In this document: in pieces, positions 9,020 through 19,008 of the stretch
Layout of the letters: each line of letters starts with the position of its first letter
Position numbering within the stretch: the first letter of the stretch is position 1
Assembly (NCBI GenBank): GCA_024275935.1
Contig: JAJRYF010000081.1
Span: 1 to 40,190 of the forward strand
Direction of reading: 5' to 3'
DNA length: 40,190 bases
From: Gammaproteobacteria bacterium
GTDB lineage: Bacteria > Pseudomonadota > Gammaproteobacteria > Xanthomonadales > SZUA-36
Program-made: the position numbers and the translations under genes
Notes under the pieces: generated by a model
What the model saw: the letters and a program-made list of their open reading frames with translations, nothing else
What the model was told of the DNA's origin: nothing
Databases searched by the model: none

Positions 9020-11802
9020 TGCGACTCTCCTGCAATAAGTTTTTGTTGCTCAGACAACTCATTGATGCGACACAAGGGCTGTAAATCACAGTAACTATCA
9101 GCACAAGTGCTAATACCATTCAGCGGGTCAATACGGGCCTCGCCTTGAAGAAATTCTCGCATCAGGCGGTGCATAACCTGACGCCAGTTCTCAATGGTTT
9201 GCGGAAGATTTTCGCCGGCATCGACTAACCCCTGGTTCCGGCTAGGTGGTAGCTTAGGAAGAATGCCAGCTCGCTTGACTATACCTTTGAAGATATATTC
9301 ATTATCGTGGATAACCGCAAAGGCAATACCAGCCGGTGTTTGCTGGTCTAACTGCTCTGCGCTGATGGCGTAAAGTGGCAACTGTGGGTCTTCGGGACGC
9401 TCTCCAAACCACTTTGCAGGCTCAACGATGCCGGTTTTATAGTCAATAATTACTTTGCTGCCATCATTTAGTTGATCGATGCGGTCTATATACAAACGAA
9501 TTTCTCGACCTGCAATATTTGGCGTGAATTTTTCCTCAAAGCCAACGACTTCGAAGTCCTCGCGCTGTTTTTCTAATTCCAGCCAGCCCATAATCCGGCG
9601 CTGAATGCGGCGCGCCTCGACATCTTTAAAGGCCGGGCGTTGCTGTAAGGCACGATCTTGCTCAAGCACCTCGTGTATATTCGCCTGCACTCGCTCCAGG
9701 AGTTCAGCTTCAGTTAGTTGCAACAGTGCAGTTTGGGTTTTTGTTTGCCCCCAAAATAACTCCAGCACAGAATGTAGCAGGCTGCCATGTACTCTTGCAT
9801 CAATCCCATCAGCCGGGTTGTTTAGACCTTCGGCCAGTAAACGATTTTCAGCAAAGGCTCGAAAAGGGCAAGTAGCTTGATGTTTTAGTATGCTACTACC
9901 ACCCTTAGCTGGTCGATTACCCAGCGGTTTAGGCATTGCAATAGCTTCCCATTGCGGTTTTGTGGCAGCTTCGATCAGGCTAGCCCAGCGCTTGCCGTCC
10001 CAGCCAGGAACTGTGGTAACGGCTTTAATATCTCCTAGCAGCGGACTTGGAAGTTGGGTTTCACCTGCGGCACTGGCGGCGTAACTGAAAACACTATCAG
10101 CTGCCGTTTCCAGCAGGCGTCTGGTGATGGTGTTAGCGACTTTTAGCTCTCGCTGCGGGCTTGAATGTGGGATTTTATGTTGCCGCTGCAAACTACCGGG
10201 TATAAAGGGGTTAGGTTTTGCTGCTGGTGGCCAGTTATCTGCTTGTAGTCCTAATACCCAAAGGTGGTCAAAGCGCAAGCCACTAATTTCGTACAGACCT
10301 AATATCTGCACCCTGGCCGGGCCGGTTTTAGCTTGATGAAGTTTATTTTGGCTAATTTGAGTTAGCAGGCTAATAGCTTTGTTGGCACTAATTTCAGCCG
10401 TAGTAGCATCTAGGCTAGCCAGCTCTTGCAGGCAATCATTCCAGGCGTTGATAGTTTGCCAGTTCTGGTCTTGTTCAGCAGCAGTTAATGGCTTGTCAGC
10501 AGGGAAAGGCCAGCCAAGATTTGTTAACAGTTGTGCAAAATGCTCCGCCCATGCCGATGCAAGTTGCTTGTTAGTATGCTGCTGCTTAAATTTAACCAGG
10601 CGTTGGATAGTTTTGGCAAGTTGTGGGCAGAACCACGGATTAGGTTCTTGTAATGCTGCTGGAATTGGCTGCTTATCGCGGTCCTTATCTTTAATTGCTG
10701 TAGCTTGATATTCCACTTCAGTGAGCTTTAACAAACGAGGATATATATTTCTAAGATGTTTTTCTAACAAAGCGCGTTGATTACGCTCGCTGGTACCACC
10801 GGTTATCCATGGCGAGCGCAACAGCCGGCCTACTGATTGAATATCTATTTGTGAGTCAAGTAGTTTGAATAAATCAAAAGCGGCGGCGATAACCGGCATC
10901 CGGTTTAATACAGTACCCATGGATATATTCCAGGGCTTTTCAGCATCAGAATCAGGGCAGAGTACGGCAGTTAATTGTGCTTCAATTTCATCTTTATCAG
11001 CAGCCAGATCCGGGGCTACAATTGCAATGCTGGAATCAGTTTCAGCTTCCAGCCAATAGCGCGTCCAACTGGCCATTTTTTCAATTTCGTGGCTATGCTC
11101 AGTAGCTGCGAATAAAACCGGCTTCGATTTGGCGGGATCCAGACTTAGGTGCTCGATGGCCACTGATTGTTGCTCAACTGCGCTCAACAATTGTTGTTGT
11201 ACCGGGCTGAATTCATCAAAGCCCAGCAGGTCGATATTATTCGTTAGTTGCAATTGACCGGAGTTGATCGTCTGGCAGAGCAGCAATGGCCTGTCCTCGG
11301 CGGGCAACCAGCCCTGTTCCCGGCAGAGTAGCTCAAACAACCCGTTCCAGTGATGAAAGGCGGCATGGTTTTCATTGTTTTCGCCCATCCAGCTGAAATC
11401 ACTGAAATCAAGTTGCCAATCTTTAGCCAACTTGCGGGTATCGCAGAGTTGCTTTGCCAATGACTCTGTGCGTAGCAATGAGGCTGCTCGCTGGTCATTG
11501 TTTAGCACGGTTTCCCATAAACTGACTTGTTGCTGTGGGCTCGGGACGGTCAGTTTAGAGCCGGAGCTACCTTCAAGGCTTGCTATTTCCCAGAGCGAAC
11601 CTAACCATACGCTCCAGGCAAGAATATCCGGGCTAGACCATTGCAGGTCGCCCCGATCTATACGCCACTGACTGTATTGATTGCCGATAACCCTGGCCAA
11701 ACGAGCGTTGCCAGTAATCAAAGTATTACCAATGCTCAAGCGTTCAAACAGTGATTCAAGGTTTATAGTTCGCGATTTATGCTCGCGGTTATTGGTTTTC
11801 AT
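9016..11802 (-). CDS. AddB-like PD-(D/E)XK nuclease, 'probable DNA repair protein' type
   Basis: The 928-residue partner of the AddA-like helicase has an N-terminal half with no working Walker A. Where a P-loop would be, it reads LITGNARLARV. The C-terminal nuclease domain begins near GSSILKHQATCPFRAFAENR and carries IIDYKTG (Asp787, Lys789) followed by PQLPLYA. Four cysteines, C645, C900, C905 and C911, are placed as in AddB-type nucleases, where one Cys before and three after the nuclease core hold a [4Fe-4S] staple; the last three here are CX4CX5C, not the CX2CX5C I know from Bacillus AddB. Length and neighbour match a gammaproteobacterial family I remember as TIGR03623. It probably lacks ATPase activity and serves as nuclease and recognition subunit. 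Confidence 0.85.
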   Translation of the reverse strand: MKTNNREHKSRTINLESLFERLSIGNTLITGNARLARVIGNQYSQWRIDRGDLQWSSPDILAWSVWLGSLWEIASLEGSSGSKLTVPSPQQQVSLWETVLNNDQRAASLLRTESLAKQLCDTRKLAKDWQLDFSDFSWMGENNENHAAFHHWNGLFELLCREQGWLPAEDRPLLLCQTINSGQLQLTNNIDLLGFDEFSPVQQQLLSAVEQQSVAIEHLSLDPAKSKPVLFAATEHSHEIEKMASWTRYWLEAETDSSIAIVAPDLAADKDEIEAQLTAVLCPDSDAEKPWNISMGTVLNRMPVIAAAFDLFKLLDSQIDIQSVGRLLRSPWITGGTSERNQRALLEKHLRNIYPRLLKLTEVEYQATAIKDKDRDKQPIPAALQEPNPWFCPQLAKTIQRLVKFKQQHTNKQLASAWAEHFAQLLTNLGWPFPADKPLTAAEQDQNWQTINAWNDCLQELASLDATTAEISANKAISLLTQISQNKLHQAKTGPARVQILGLYEISGLRFDHLWVLGLQADNWPPAAKPNPFIPGSLQRQHKIPHSSPQRELKVANTITRRLLETAADSVFSYAASAAGETQLPSPLLGDIKAVTTVPGWDGKRWASLIEAATKPQWEAIAMPKPLGNRPAKGGSSILKHQATCPFRAFAENRLLAEGLNNPADGIDARVHGSLLHSVLELFWGQTKTQTALLQLTEAELLERVQANIHEVLEQDRALQQRPAFKDVEARRIQRRIMGWLELEKQREDFEVVGFEEKFTPNIAGREIRLYIDRIDQLNDGSKVIIDYKTGIVEPAKWFGERPEDPQLPLYAISAEQLDQQTPAGIAFAVIHDNEYIFKGIVKRAGILPKLPPSRNQGLVDAGENLPQTIENWRQVMHRLMREFLQGEARIDPLNGISTCADSYCDLQPLCRINELSEQQKLIAGESQ

Positions 11803-11972
11803 GCTTCTATCATAACCATTTCTTTCTCAAAAGCTGAGAATATGCATAGTCAAAGTAGATTCGCCATAGCAGATTGACACTTTTCTATACCTTTGAGTCT
11901 TGCACGCTCAATAATTCAAGCGCAAGATCAAATAACTTGAGGCTACGATCAAGCGTCTTAACAGATGTTTTC

Positions 11973-11986
11973 TTGACGCTAGTCAA
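11973..11986 (+). promoter_or_regulatory. FNR/Anr box upstream of the nar operon
   Basis: TTGACGCTAGTCAA is a perfect inverted repeat (TTGAC-N4-GTCAA) and differs from the FNR/Anr consensus TTGAT-N4-ATCAA at one symmetric position only. Its centre at 11979.5 lies 41.5 bases before a start site predicted near 12021 from the -10 at 12009-12014, which is the standard class II activator position. It lies in a 351-base divergent gap between the AddB-like gene and narK. The rest of that gap shows no gene. No clear NarL heptamer cluster was seen. Confidence 0.8.
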
Positions 11987-12008
11987 GTTGCAGCTCTTCT
12001 ATGCACCA

Positions 12009-12014
12009 TACAAT
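12009..12014 (+). promoter_or_regulatory. -10 element of the FNR-dependent nar promoter
   Basis: TACAAT matches the -10 consensus in five of six positions and stands 22 bases after the FNR/Anr box, where no good -35 is present, as expected for an activator-dependent promoter. Transcription would start near 12021 and give a leader of about 130 bases before narK. Confidence 0.6.
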
Positions 12015-12153
12015 TGTCTAAGTTCAGTTAGCAGTAATTTGGGTCGAATCAACTTCCGTAATATGTAAGTTCATATCAAGAGGCAAGAGGCATGTGATTC
12101 AGGTGATGCCATTCTGGGTATAACTCAAATAGAATTATAAAGGCACTGGGATT

Positions 12154-15100
12154 ATGACAATGGTAACAAAATCAGAGCAAATGCGGGCGCTATCGCTGAG
12201 TACTTTTGCGTTTACCGCGTGTTTTGCGGTTTGGACAATTTTCTCAATTATTGGGATCAAGATTCAAGCAGATCTTGGGTTAACCGATACCCAATTTGGG
12301 TTGCTGGTGGCAACCCCGGTATTGACCGGGTCTTTGAGCCGCTTGCTTTTGGGTATATGGACGGACCAGTATGGTGGCCGCATAATATTTCCCCTGACAA
12401 TGCTGTGTTCGGCGGTAGCCACATGGCTGTTATCTACCGTTGAAACTTATGAAATGTTCTTGGTTGCGGCCCTTGGTGTTGGTCTAGCTGGTGGCGGTTT
12501 TGCGGTTGGTGTGGCTTATGTATCGCAATGGTACGGGAAAGAAAAACAAGGCACGGCCTTAGGCATATTTGGGGTTGGTAATGCGGGCGCCGCAGTAACT
12601 AATTTTGCAGCCCCATTCCTGCTGGTTGCTATTGGCTGGCAAGGTACGGCGCGAGTTTATGCAGTTATATTAGCAATTATTGCCATCCTTTTTTATCTGC
12701 TCAGCAAGGATGATCCGAAACTGCAAGCACGAAGGCGAAACAAAGAAAAACCTAGTCCTATATTAGAGCAAATGGAGCCTTTGAAGAATCTTCAGGTCTG
12801 GAGGTTTGCTTTATATTACTTCTTTGTATTTGGTGCTTTTGTAGCTTTGGCGCTATGGCTACCACGCTATTATATGGGTGTTTATGGTTTAAGCATTACT
12901 ACGGCTGGTATTTTGGCGGCCTTTTATGCTCTACCAGGCTCAGTATTCCGGGCGCTAGGTGGTTGGATGTCAGACAGATATGGTGCGCGAGCGGTGATGT
13001 ATTGGACCCTTACAGCATCTACCATTATCGCTTTCTTCTTGTCTTACTCCGCGACTAGCTATGTGGTGCACGGCATTGAGGGGCCAATTGAATTTGATCT
13101 GGCTATTAGCTTGCCAGTTTTTGTTTCCCTGACTGTTGTTTTAGGGTTCTTTATGTCCCTAGGTAAGGCTGCAGTTTATAAACATATTCCGGTTTATTAT
13201 CCGAATCATGTGGGTGCTGTGGGTGGTATTGTCGGTTTGGTGGGTGGGCTAGGTGGGTTCATTTTGCCGATTACCTTTGGTTTTATGAATGATGTGATTG
13301 GTGTGTGGACAAGTAGCTTTATGTTGCTGTTTGGGATTTCAGCAATCTCACTACTATGGATGCATGCTTCTATTTTACATATGGACGATACCCTTAAGAA
13401 ACCTAAGTTCTTGCCTGAACTGAAACCTTTTAAAGGTAAAAAGCTTGAAAAAGCTGAAAAAATAGTTGAAGTTAAGAGTGCGCACACTGAGATAGATGAC
13501 CTGAGCCCTAGGGGTGAGCTTAAAGCCAAAGGCTCTGGGGGAACCGGAAAGGCAGATGAGTTCAAGCATGCGGGCCTTGAAAATTGGGATCCGGAGAATG
13601 AGGAGCAGTGGAACTCTTATGGTAAAAAGATAGCTTTCCGTAACCTATGGATATCTATTCCATCCTTGCTCTGTGGTTTTGCAGTCTGGCTTTATTGGGG
13701 CATCATTACGGTGCAGATGCTCAACCTTGGCTTCTCCTTCGCCAAGTCAGATCTGTTTTCTTTAATGGCGATTGCGGGCTTGGCCGGGGCAACACTGCGT
13801 ATTCCTTCTACCTTCTTTATTCGTTTAGCGGGGGGGCGTAATACAATTTTCCTAACAACGGCTTTGTTGATTCTGCCAGCATTAGGAACCGGGCTCGCAC
13901 TTGGCGACAGAGATACTCCACTCTGGGTGTTTCAGTTATTAGCACTGCTATCAGGCCTGGGTGGCGGTAATTTCGCTTCTTCAATGTCAAACATCAGTTT
14001 CTTTTTCCCTAAAAAGATGCAAGGCCTGTCCCTGGGGTTGAACGCCGGGCTAGGTAATTTTGGTGTCACTACGATGCAAATTCTTATTCCATTGGCTATG
14101 ACATTCGGCATATTCGGTGGTGCGCCGATGATTCTTGAAAGTGCCAGTGGGACACTAATTGGCAAGATTCCGGCGGGAACTGAAACCTATATTCATAATG
14201 CCGGCTATATATGGCTAGTCTTTTTAATTCCTCTCTCAATTGCCGCATGGCTTGGCATGGACAATATAAAGGCTAAGCATGTCTCACCTGACTTGAGCGC
14301 CCCACCAGTGGCGTTTATGAAGATCTTGATCATGCTTGCCATAGCCCTGGCTGTTGCCGCAACAGGTCTGTGGCTGATGCTACCGGAAAGTGCAAATGGT
14401 GGCGGTTTCGGCATTAGTAAGTATATTGTGATACCCGCTGTTATTGCAGCCACTGTGATCCTACTCAAGCTGCTTCCTGGTGAAACTGGAACTAGCCTGC
14501 AGCGCCAGTATAAGATTTTTAAACACCCGCATACTTGGGTTATGACGGTCATATACACCATGACATTTGGCTCTTTCATTGGCTTTGCAGCCTCTTTCCC
14601 GTTGGCAATTAAAGTGATATTTGGCTTCCAACATGTGGTTGGTGTCGATGGAGTGATGACTCACGATTTGATAAACCCGAATGCCCCAAGCGCACTTACA
14701 TATGCCTGGATAGGTGCGTTTATTGGTGCCTTAATTCGACCAATAGGCGGCAAGCTTGCTGACAAGATGGGTGGTGCTTTGGTAACCCAGCTTTGTTCAA
14801 TAGTTATGGTGATTAGTGCATTGGGCGTGGCTTACTACATGAAGGCTGCATATATGTCGGCTACACCGGAAGAGTTTTTTGTGCCGTTTTTGCTATTTTT
14901 CTTGTTGCTCTTTGCAGCAACAGGGATTGGTAATGGTTCAACCTTCAGGACTATTGCTATGGTGTTTAATAAGGAACAAACAGGTCCTGTACTTGGGTGG
15001 ACCTCTGCGGTGGGGGCATACGGGGCATTTATTGTTCCAGAAGTGCTGGGTGAGCAGATAAACCTGACCACGCCGGAAGTCGCACTTTATGGCTTTGCAG

Positions 15101-15174
15101 GGTTTTACGCAGTTTGTATGGTTCTAAACTGGGTTGTTTACTTGCGCCCAGGTGCGAAATATAAAAACCCATAA
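12154..15174 (+). CDS. narK: Fused NarK1-NarK2 nitrate/nitrite transporter
   Basis: The 1006 residues hold two complete major-facilitator units joined by a charged linker. Unit 1 (about 1-415) has the MFS loop GIWTDQYGGR and the nitrate-signature-like GIFGVGNAGAAVTNFAAP. The linker (about 416-480) is Lys/Glu-rich with a Gly-Ser patch and the motif LENWDPENEEQW. Unit 2 (about 490-1000) carries NAGLGNFGVTTMQ and, later, GNGSTFRTIAMVF. Fusions of this kind, known from Paracoccus, combine a NarK1-type nitrate/proton symporter with a NarK2-type nitrate/nitrite antiporter, so nitrate can be imported both at start-up and in steady state. It is the first gene after the FNR/Anr promoter and sits 93 bases before narG. 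Confidence 0.93.
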   Translation: MTMVTKSEQMRALSLSTFAFTACFAVWTIFSIIGIKIQADLGLTDTQFGLLVATPVLTGSLSRLLLGIWTDQYGGRIIFPLTMLCSAVATWLLSTVETYEMFLVAALGVGLAGGGFAVGVAYVSQWYGKEKQGTALGIFGVGNAGAAVTNFAAPFLLVAIGWQGTARVYAVILAIIAILFYLLSKDDPKLQARRRNKEKPSPILEQMEPLKNLQVWRFALYYFFVFGAFVALALWLPRYYMGVYGLSITTAGILAAFYALPGSVFRALGGWMSDRYGARAVMYWTLTASTIIAFFLSYSATSYVVHGIEGPIEFDLAISLPVFVSLTVVLGFFMSLGKAAVYKHIPVYYPNHVGAVGGIVGLVGGLGGFILPITFGFMNDVIGVWTSSFMLLFGISAISLLWMHASILHMDDTLKKPKFLPELKPFKGKKLEKAEKIVEVKSAHTEIDDLSPRGELKAKGSGGTGKADEFKHAGLENWDPENEEQWNSYGKKIAFRNLWISIPSLLCGFAVWLYWGIITVQMLNLGFSFAKSDLFSLMAIAGLAGATLRIPSTFFIRLAGGRNTIFLTTALLILPALGTGLALGDRDTPLWVFQLLALLSGLGGGNFASSMSNISFFFPKKMQGLSLGLNAGLGNFGVTTMQILIPLAMTFGIFGGAPMILESASGTLIGKIPAGTETYIHNAGYIWLVFLIPLSIAAWLGMDNIKAKHVSPDLSAPPVAFMKILIMLAIALAVAATGLWLMLPESANGGGFGISKYIVIPAVIAATVILLKLLPGETGTSLQRQYKIFKHPHTWVMTVIYTMTFGSFIGFAASFPLAIKVIFGFQHVVGVDGVMTHDLINPNAPSALTYAWIGAFIGALIRPIGGKLADKMGGALVTQLCSIVMVISALGVAYYMKAAYMSATPEEFFVPFLLFFLLLFAATGIGNGSTFRTIAMVFNKEQTGPVLGWTSAVGAYGAFIVPEVLGEQINLTTPEVALYGFAGFYAVCMVLNWVVYLRPGAKYKNP

Positions 15175-15186
15175 ATAAAGCAGGCT

Positions 15187-15218
15187 CTCTAAGGGCATGG
15201 GGTACCAAGTACTTAGAG
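15187..15218 (+). other. Inverted repeat between narK and narG
   Basis: CTCTAAG at 15187-15193 is repeated as CTTAGAG at 15212-15218, with an 18-base loop containing GGTACC. There is no following T-run, so it is unlikely to be a terminator. It might shape mRNA processing or differential expression between narK and narGHJI, or have no role. Confidence 0.3.
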
Positions 15219-15267
15219 GTAATACAACTATTGAGATTACTGATTTTAAAACTTTGGAAGAGACTAA

Positions 15268-18200
15268 ATGAGCTATTTTATTGACCGCATAACTTACTTT
15301 GCCCAAAACCGAGAAAAATTCTCAGATGGCCACGGTATTACAACCTCAGAGAATAGGGCTTGGGAAGAGGCTTATCGTGGCCGCTGGGCGCATGACAAGG
15401 TTGTCCGCTCTACTCATGGTGTAAATTGCACGGGTTCGTGTTCATGGAAGATTTATGTAAAAAATGGCTTGATTACCTGGGAAACCCAGCAGACTGATTA
15501 TCCCCGCACCCGTCCTGATTTACCGAATCATGAGCCGCGTGGATGTGCGCGAGGTGCGAGTTATAGCTGGTATATATATTCAGCCAGTCGGTTGAAATAC
15601 CCACTAATACGCAAACGCCTGTTAAAAATGTGGCGCAGAATGAAGCAGCAATATGGCGACCCTGTAGATAGCTGGAAAGCCATTCAAGCAGACCCTGCAT
15701 TGCGTGCTGAGTATCAGGAAGTGCGCGGCAAAGGTGGCTTTGTTCGCGCTGATTGGGATGAGGTAAATGAAATTATTGCCGCCTCCAATATCCATACAAT
15801 TAAAGAGCACGGCCCAGACCGGGTTATCGGGTTTTCACCTATCCCGGCAATGTCTATGGTTTCTTATGCGGCGGGTTCACGCTATCTGTCACTAATTGGT
15901 GGCGTGTGTATGAGTTTTTATGACTGGTACTGCGATTTACCACCAGCCTCACCGCAAACTTGGGGAGAGCAAACGGATGTGCCTGAGTCGGCAGATTGGT
16001 ATAACTCAGGCTTTATTATTATGTGGGGCTCGAATGTGCCGCAAACGCGTACGCCAGATGCTCATTTTATGACTGAGGCACGCTATAAGGGCACCCAGGT
16101 TGTAACGATAACGCCTGATTATTCAGAGGCCTCCAAATTTGGTGATATCTGGTTGAACCCCAAGCAGGGGACGGATGCTGCTGTCGGTATGGCAATGGGC
16201 CATGTGATTTTGAAGGAGTTCCATTTGGACAATGTGTCTGAGTACTTTGATGATTACACTAGAAAATATTCTGACTTCTCGTTCCTGGTGAAGCTCGAAA
16301 AGCGCGATGGCCGGTATGTGCCGGGGAGGATGCTACGAGCCTCTGATTTTGATGAAAATTTAGGGCATGAGAATAACCCTGATTGGAAAACTATTTGCCT
16401 GGATGAGAAGACCGGAGATGTGGTGGTTCCGACTGGCTCAATCGGCTTTCGTTGGGGCGAGGAAGGTAAGTGGAATATTTTACCTACAGACTCCAAAACC
16501 AAGCAAGAGTTTTTACCGCAAAAAACTTTACTTGGCTCTGAAGATGACATTCTAGAGGTTGGTTTTCCATACTTTGCCAATGCCGAGCATGAACACGGTT
16601 ACTTTGAATCCAACCAGCAAAGCGGCGATGTTTTAGAGCGTAAACTACCGGTAAAATACCTTGATCTAAATGGTGAAAAAGTCGCCGTGGTGACTGTGTT
16701 TGATCTGACTTGCGCCAATTACGGAATCGAGCGAGAGGGTTTGGGTGGCGACAATGTGGCTTCTGACTATGCTCAGAATATTGCTTATACACCGAAGTGG
16801 CAAGAGAGCATAACTGGCGTATCGGCAGATAAAATAATTCAGGTGGCGCGGGAGTTTGCACGCAATGCTGATGTTACCAAAGGCAAGTCGATGATTATTA
16901 TCGGTGCTGCTATGAATCACTGGTACCATATGGATATGAATTACCGAGCTTGCATCAATATGCTGGTATTTTGTGGTTGTGTTGGACAGTCTGGAGGTGG
17001 TTGGTCGCATTATGTTGGTCAAGAAAAGCTGCGCCCACAAACTGGCTGGTTACCCTTGGCTTTTGCCCTGGATTGGACCCGTCCGCCTCGTCAACAGAAT
17101 TCAACCTCGTTCTTTTATGCACATACTGATCAGTGGCGCTATGAAACTCTAGGCGTTGGCGATATTCTCTCGCCCACTGCAGATAAGAAACGCTGGGAAG
17201 GCACTTTGATTGACTGCAATATCCGTGCTGAACGCATGGGTTGGTTGCCATCTGCCCCGCAATTGCAGGAGAACCCGCTGGAGTTGGTCAAGCAAGCTGA
17301 AAAAGCTGATAAAGACCCGGTTGAATATGTAGTTGATCGCTTGAGCAGTGGCTCGTTGCGTATGTCTTGTGAAGACCCGGATAACCCAGATAACTGGCCC
17401 CGTAACCTGTTTGTCTGGCGCTCTAATTTGCTGGGTTCAAGCGGCAAGGGTCACGAGTATTTCCTCAAGCACTTTTTAGGCACACAGCATGGGGTGCAGG
17501 GTGAGGATTTAGGTGAAAAAGGTAGGGCTGCATCTACGGATGTGGTTTGGCATGACCAAGCACCAGAAGGCAAACTGGATTTGGTAGTGACCCTGGATTT
17601 CCGTATGTCTACAACTTGTATGTATTCTGATATCGTGCTGCCAACGGCAAGTTGGTATGAAAAAAATGACCTGAATACATCGGATATGCACCCGTTCATT
17701 CACCCGCTTTCCAAAGCCATTGACCCAGTTTGGCAAAGCCGTAGTGATTGGGATATCTACAAAGGTTTGGCAAAGAAGTTTTCTGAGTTATCAGTGGGAC
17801 ACTTAGGTAAGGAAAAAGAGATTGTCCTTACGCCAATTCAGCATGATACCCCGGGCGAGCTGGCACAAGTGGATGTAAAGGAGTGGCGCAAGGGTGAGTG
17901 CGAACTGATTCCTGGTAAAACAGCCCCAGCGATGAAAGTGGTTGAGCGCGATTTTCCGGCGACTTATGAACGCTTCACATCGCTTGGCCCTCTTCTAGAA
18001 AAACTTGGTAATGGCGGTAAAGGTATTGGCTGGAACACCGACCCAGAAGTGGCATTTTTGAAAGAACTTAACGGTGAGAATAAGGCCGGCTATGCCAAAA
18101 TTGAAACCGATATTGATGCCGCCGAAGTGGTTCTTACCCTTGCACCAGAAACCAATGGTGAAGTAGCGGTTAAGGCGTGGGCTGCTTTAAGCAAAATGAC

Positions 18201-19008
18201 CGGGCGCGAGCATACCCACCTTGCCAAGCCAAAAGAAGAGGAAAAAATTCGTTTTCGGGATATCCAGGCACAACCGCGTAAGATTATCAGCTCACCAACC
18301 TGGAGTGGGTTGGAGTCTGAGCATGTTTGCTACAACGCTGGTTATACCAATGTGCATGAATATATCCCTTGGCGAACCCTGACTGGCCGCCAGCAGCTCT
18401 ACCAGGATCATCCCTGGATGCTTGATTTTGGCGAGGGCCTGGTATCCTATAGACCACCGATTAATACAGCAACTGTTGAGTCTATGCTTGAAAAACATGG
18501 TTCGGCGGAGACCCCGTATGTGACCCTGAACTTTATTACCCCGCATCAAAAATGGGGTATTCATTCAACTTATTCCGATAACTTACACATGTTAACGCTT
18601 TCACGCGGTGGGCCGATAGTCTGGATGAGTGAAACTGATGCCAAGTTAGCTGATATTCGGGATAACGATTGGGTTGAGGTATTTAATACCAATGGTGCTA
18701 TTACAGCCCGAGCGGTTGTTTCTCAGCGGGTCAATGATGGCATGCTGATGATGTACCACGCGCAAGAAAAAATCGTGAACACACCGGGCAGCAAAATCAC
18801 TGGTGCGCGGGGTGGTATTCACAACTCTGTAACCCGGGCGACAGTGAAGCCCACTCACATGGTCGGTGCCTATGCACAACAATCCTACGGCTTCAATTAT
18901 TACGGCACCGTCGGTTCCAATCGCGACGAGTTCGTGGTGGTGCGCAAGATTGAGGATCAAGATATCGACTGGATGGAAGGCTCGGCAGAAATAGAGGTAG
19001 CGAAATAA
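15268..19008 (+). CDS. narG: Respiratory nitrate reductase, catalytic alpha subunit
   Basis: The 1246-residue subunit reduces nitrate to nitrite at a molybdenum bis-MGD centre on the cytoplasmic side. The N-terminal FS0 cluster ligands are His50, Cys54, Cys58 and Cys93 (STHGVNCTGSC...RGCARG), at the same positions as in E. coli NarG. The Mo ligand is Asp223 in DWYCDLPPASP, followed by the family block TWGEQTDVPESADWY. The Asp ligand and the lack of a twin-arginine signal separate it from periplasmic Nap enzymes. The C-terminal region contains the MGD-binding end with HMVGAYAQQSYGFNYYGT. GGAAGAG lies ahead of the ATG. Its stop shares one base with the narH start. Confidence 0.98.
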   Translation: MSYFIDRITYFAQNREKFSDGHGITTSENRAWEEAYRGRWAHDKVVRSTHGVNCTGSCSWKIYVKNGLITWETQQTDYPRTRPDLPNHEPRGCARGASYSWYIYSASRLKYPLIRKRLLKMWRRMKQQYGDPVDSWKAIQADPALRAEYQEVRGKGGFVRADWDEVNEIIAASNIHTIKEHGPDRVIGFSPIPAMSMVSYAAGSRYLSLIGGVCMSFYDWYCDLPPASPQTWGEQTDVPESADWYNSGFIIMWGSNVPQTRTPDAHFMTEARYKGTQVVTITPDYSEASKFGDIWLNPKQGTDAAVGMAMGHVILKEFHLDNVSEYFDDYTRKYSDFSFLVKLEKRDGRYVPGRMLRASDFDENLGHENNPDWKTICLDEKTGDVVVPTGSIGFRWGEEGKWNILPTDSKTKQEFLPQKTLLGSEDDILEVGFPYFANAEHEHGYFESNQQSGDVLERKLPVKYLDLNGEKVAVVTVFDLTCANYGIEREGLGGDNVASDYAQNIAYTPKWQESITGVSADKIIQVAREFARNADVTKGKSMIIIGAAMNHWYHMDMNYRACINMLVFCGCVGQSGGGWSHYVGQEKLRPQTGWLPLAFALDWTRPPRQQNSTSFFYAHTDQWRYETLGVGDILSPTADKKRWEGTLIDCNIRAERMGWLPSAPQLQENPLELVKQAEKADKDPVEYVVDRLSSGSLRMSCEDPDNPDNWPRNLFVWRSNLLGSSGKGHEYFLKHFLGTQHGVQGEDLGEKGRAASTDVVWHDQAPEGKLDLVVTLDFRMSTTCMYSDIVLPTASWYEKNDLNTSDMHPFIHPLSKAIDPVWQSRSDWDIYKGLAKKFSELSVGHLGKEKEIVLTPIQHDTPGELAQVDVKEWRKGECELIPGKTAPAMKVVERDFPATYERFTSLGPLLEKLGNGGKGIGWNTDPEVAFLKELNGENKAGYAKIETDIDAAEVVLTLAPETNGEVAVKAWAALSKMTGREHTHLAKPKEEEKIRFRDIQAQPRKIISSPTWSGLESEHVCYNAGYTNVHEYIPWRTLTGRQQLYQDHPWMLDFGEGLVSYRPPINTATVESMLEKHGSAETPYVTLNFITPHQKWGIHSTYSDNLHMLTLSRGGPIVWMSETDAKLADIRDNDWVEVFNTNGAITARAVVSQRVNDGMLMMYHAQEKIVNTPGSKITGARGGIHNSVTRATVKPTHMVGAYAQQSYGFNYYGTVGSNRDEFVVVRKIEDQDIDWMEGSAEIEVAK

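Noticed and set aside
11937-11952. A second FNR-like site, TTGA-N8-TCAA
   Set aside because: The spacing is two bases too long for FNR/Anr binding (TTGA-N6-TCAA needed); only the 11973 box fits.
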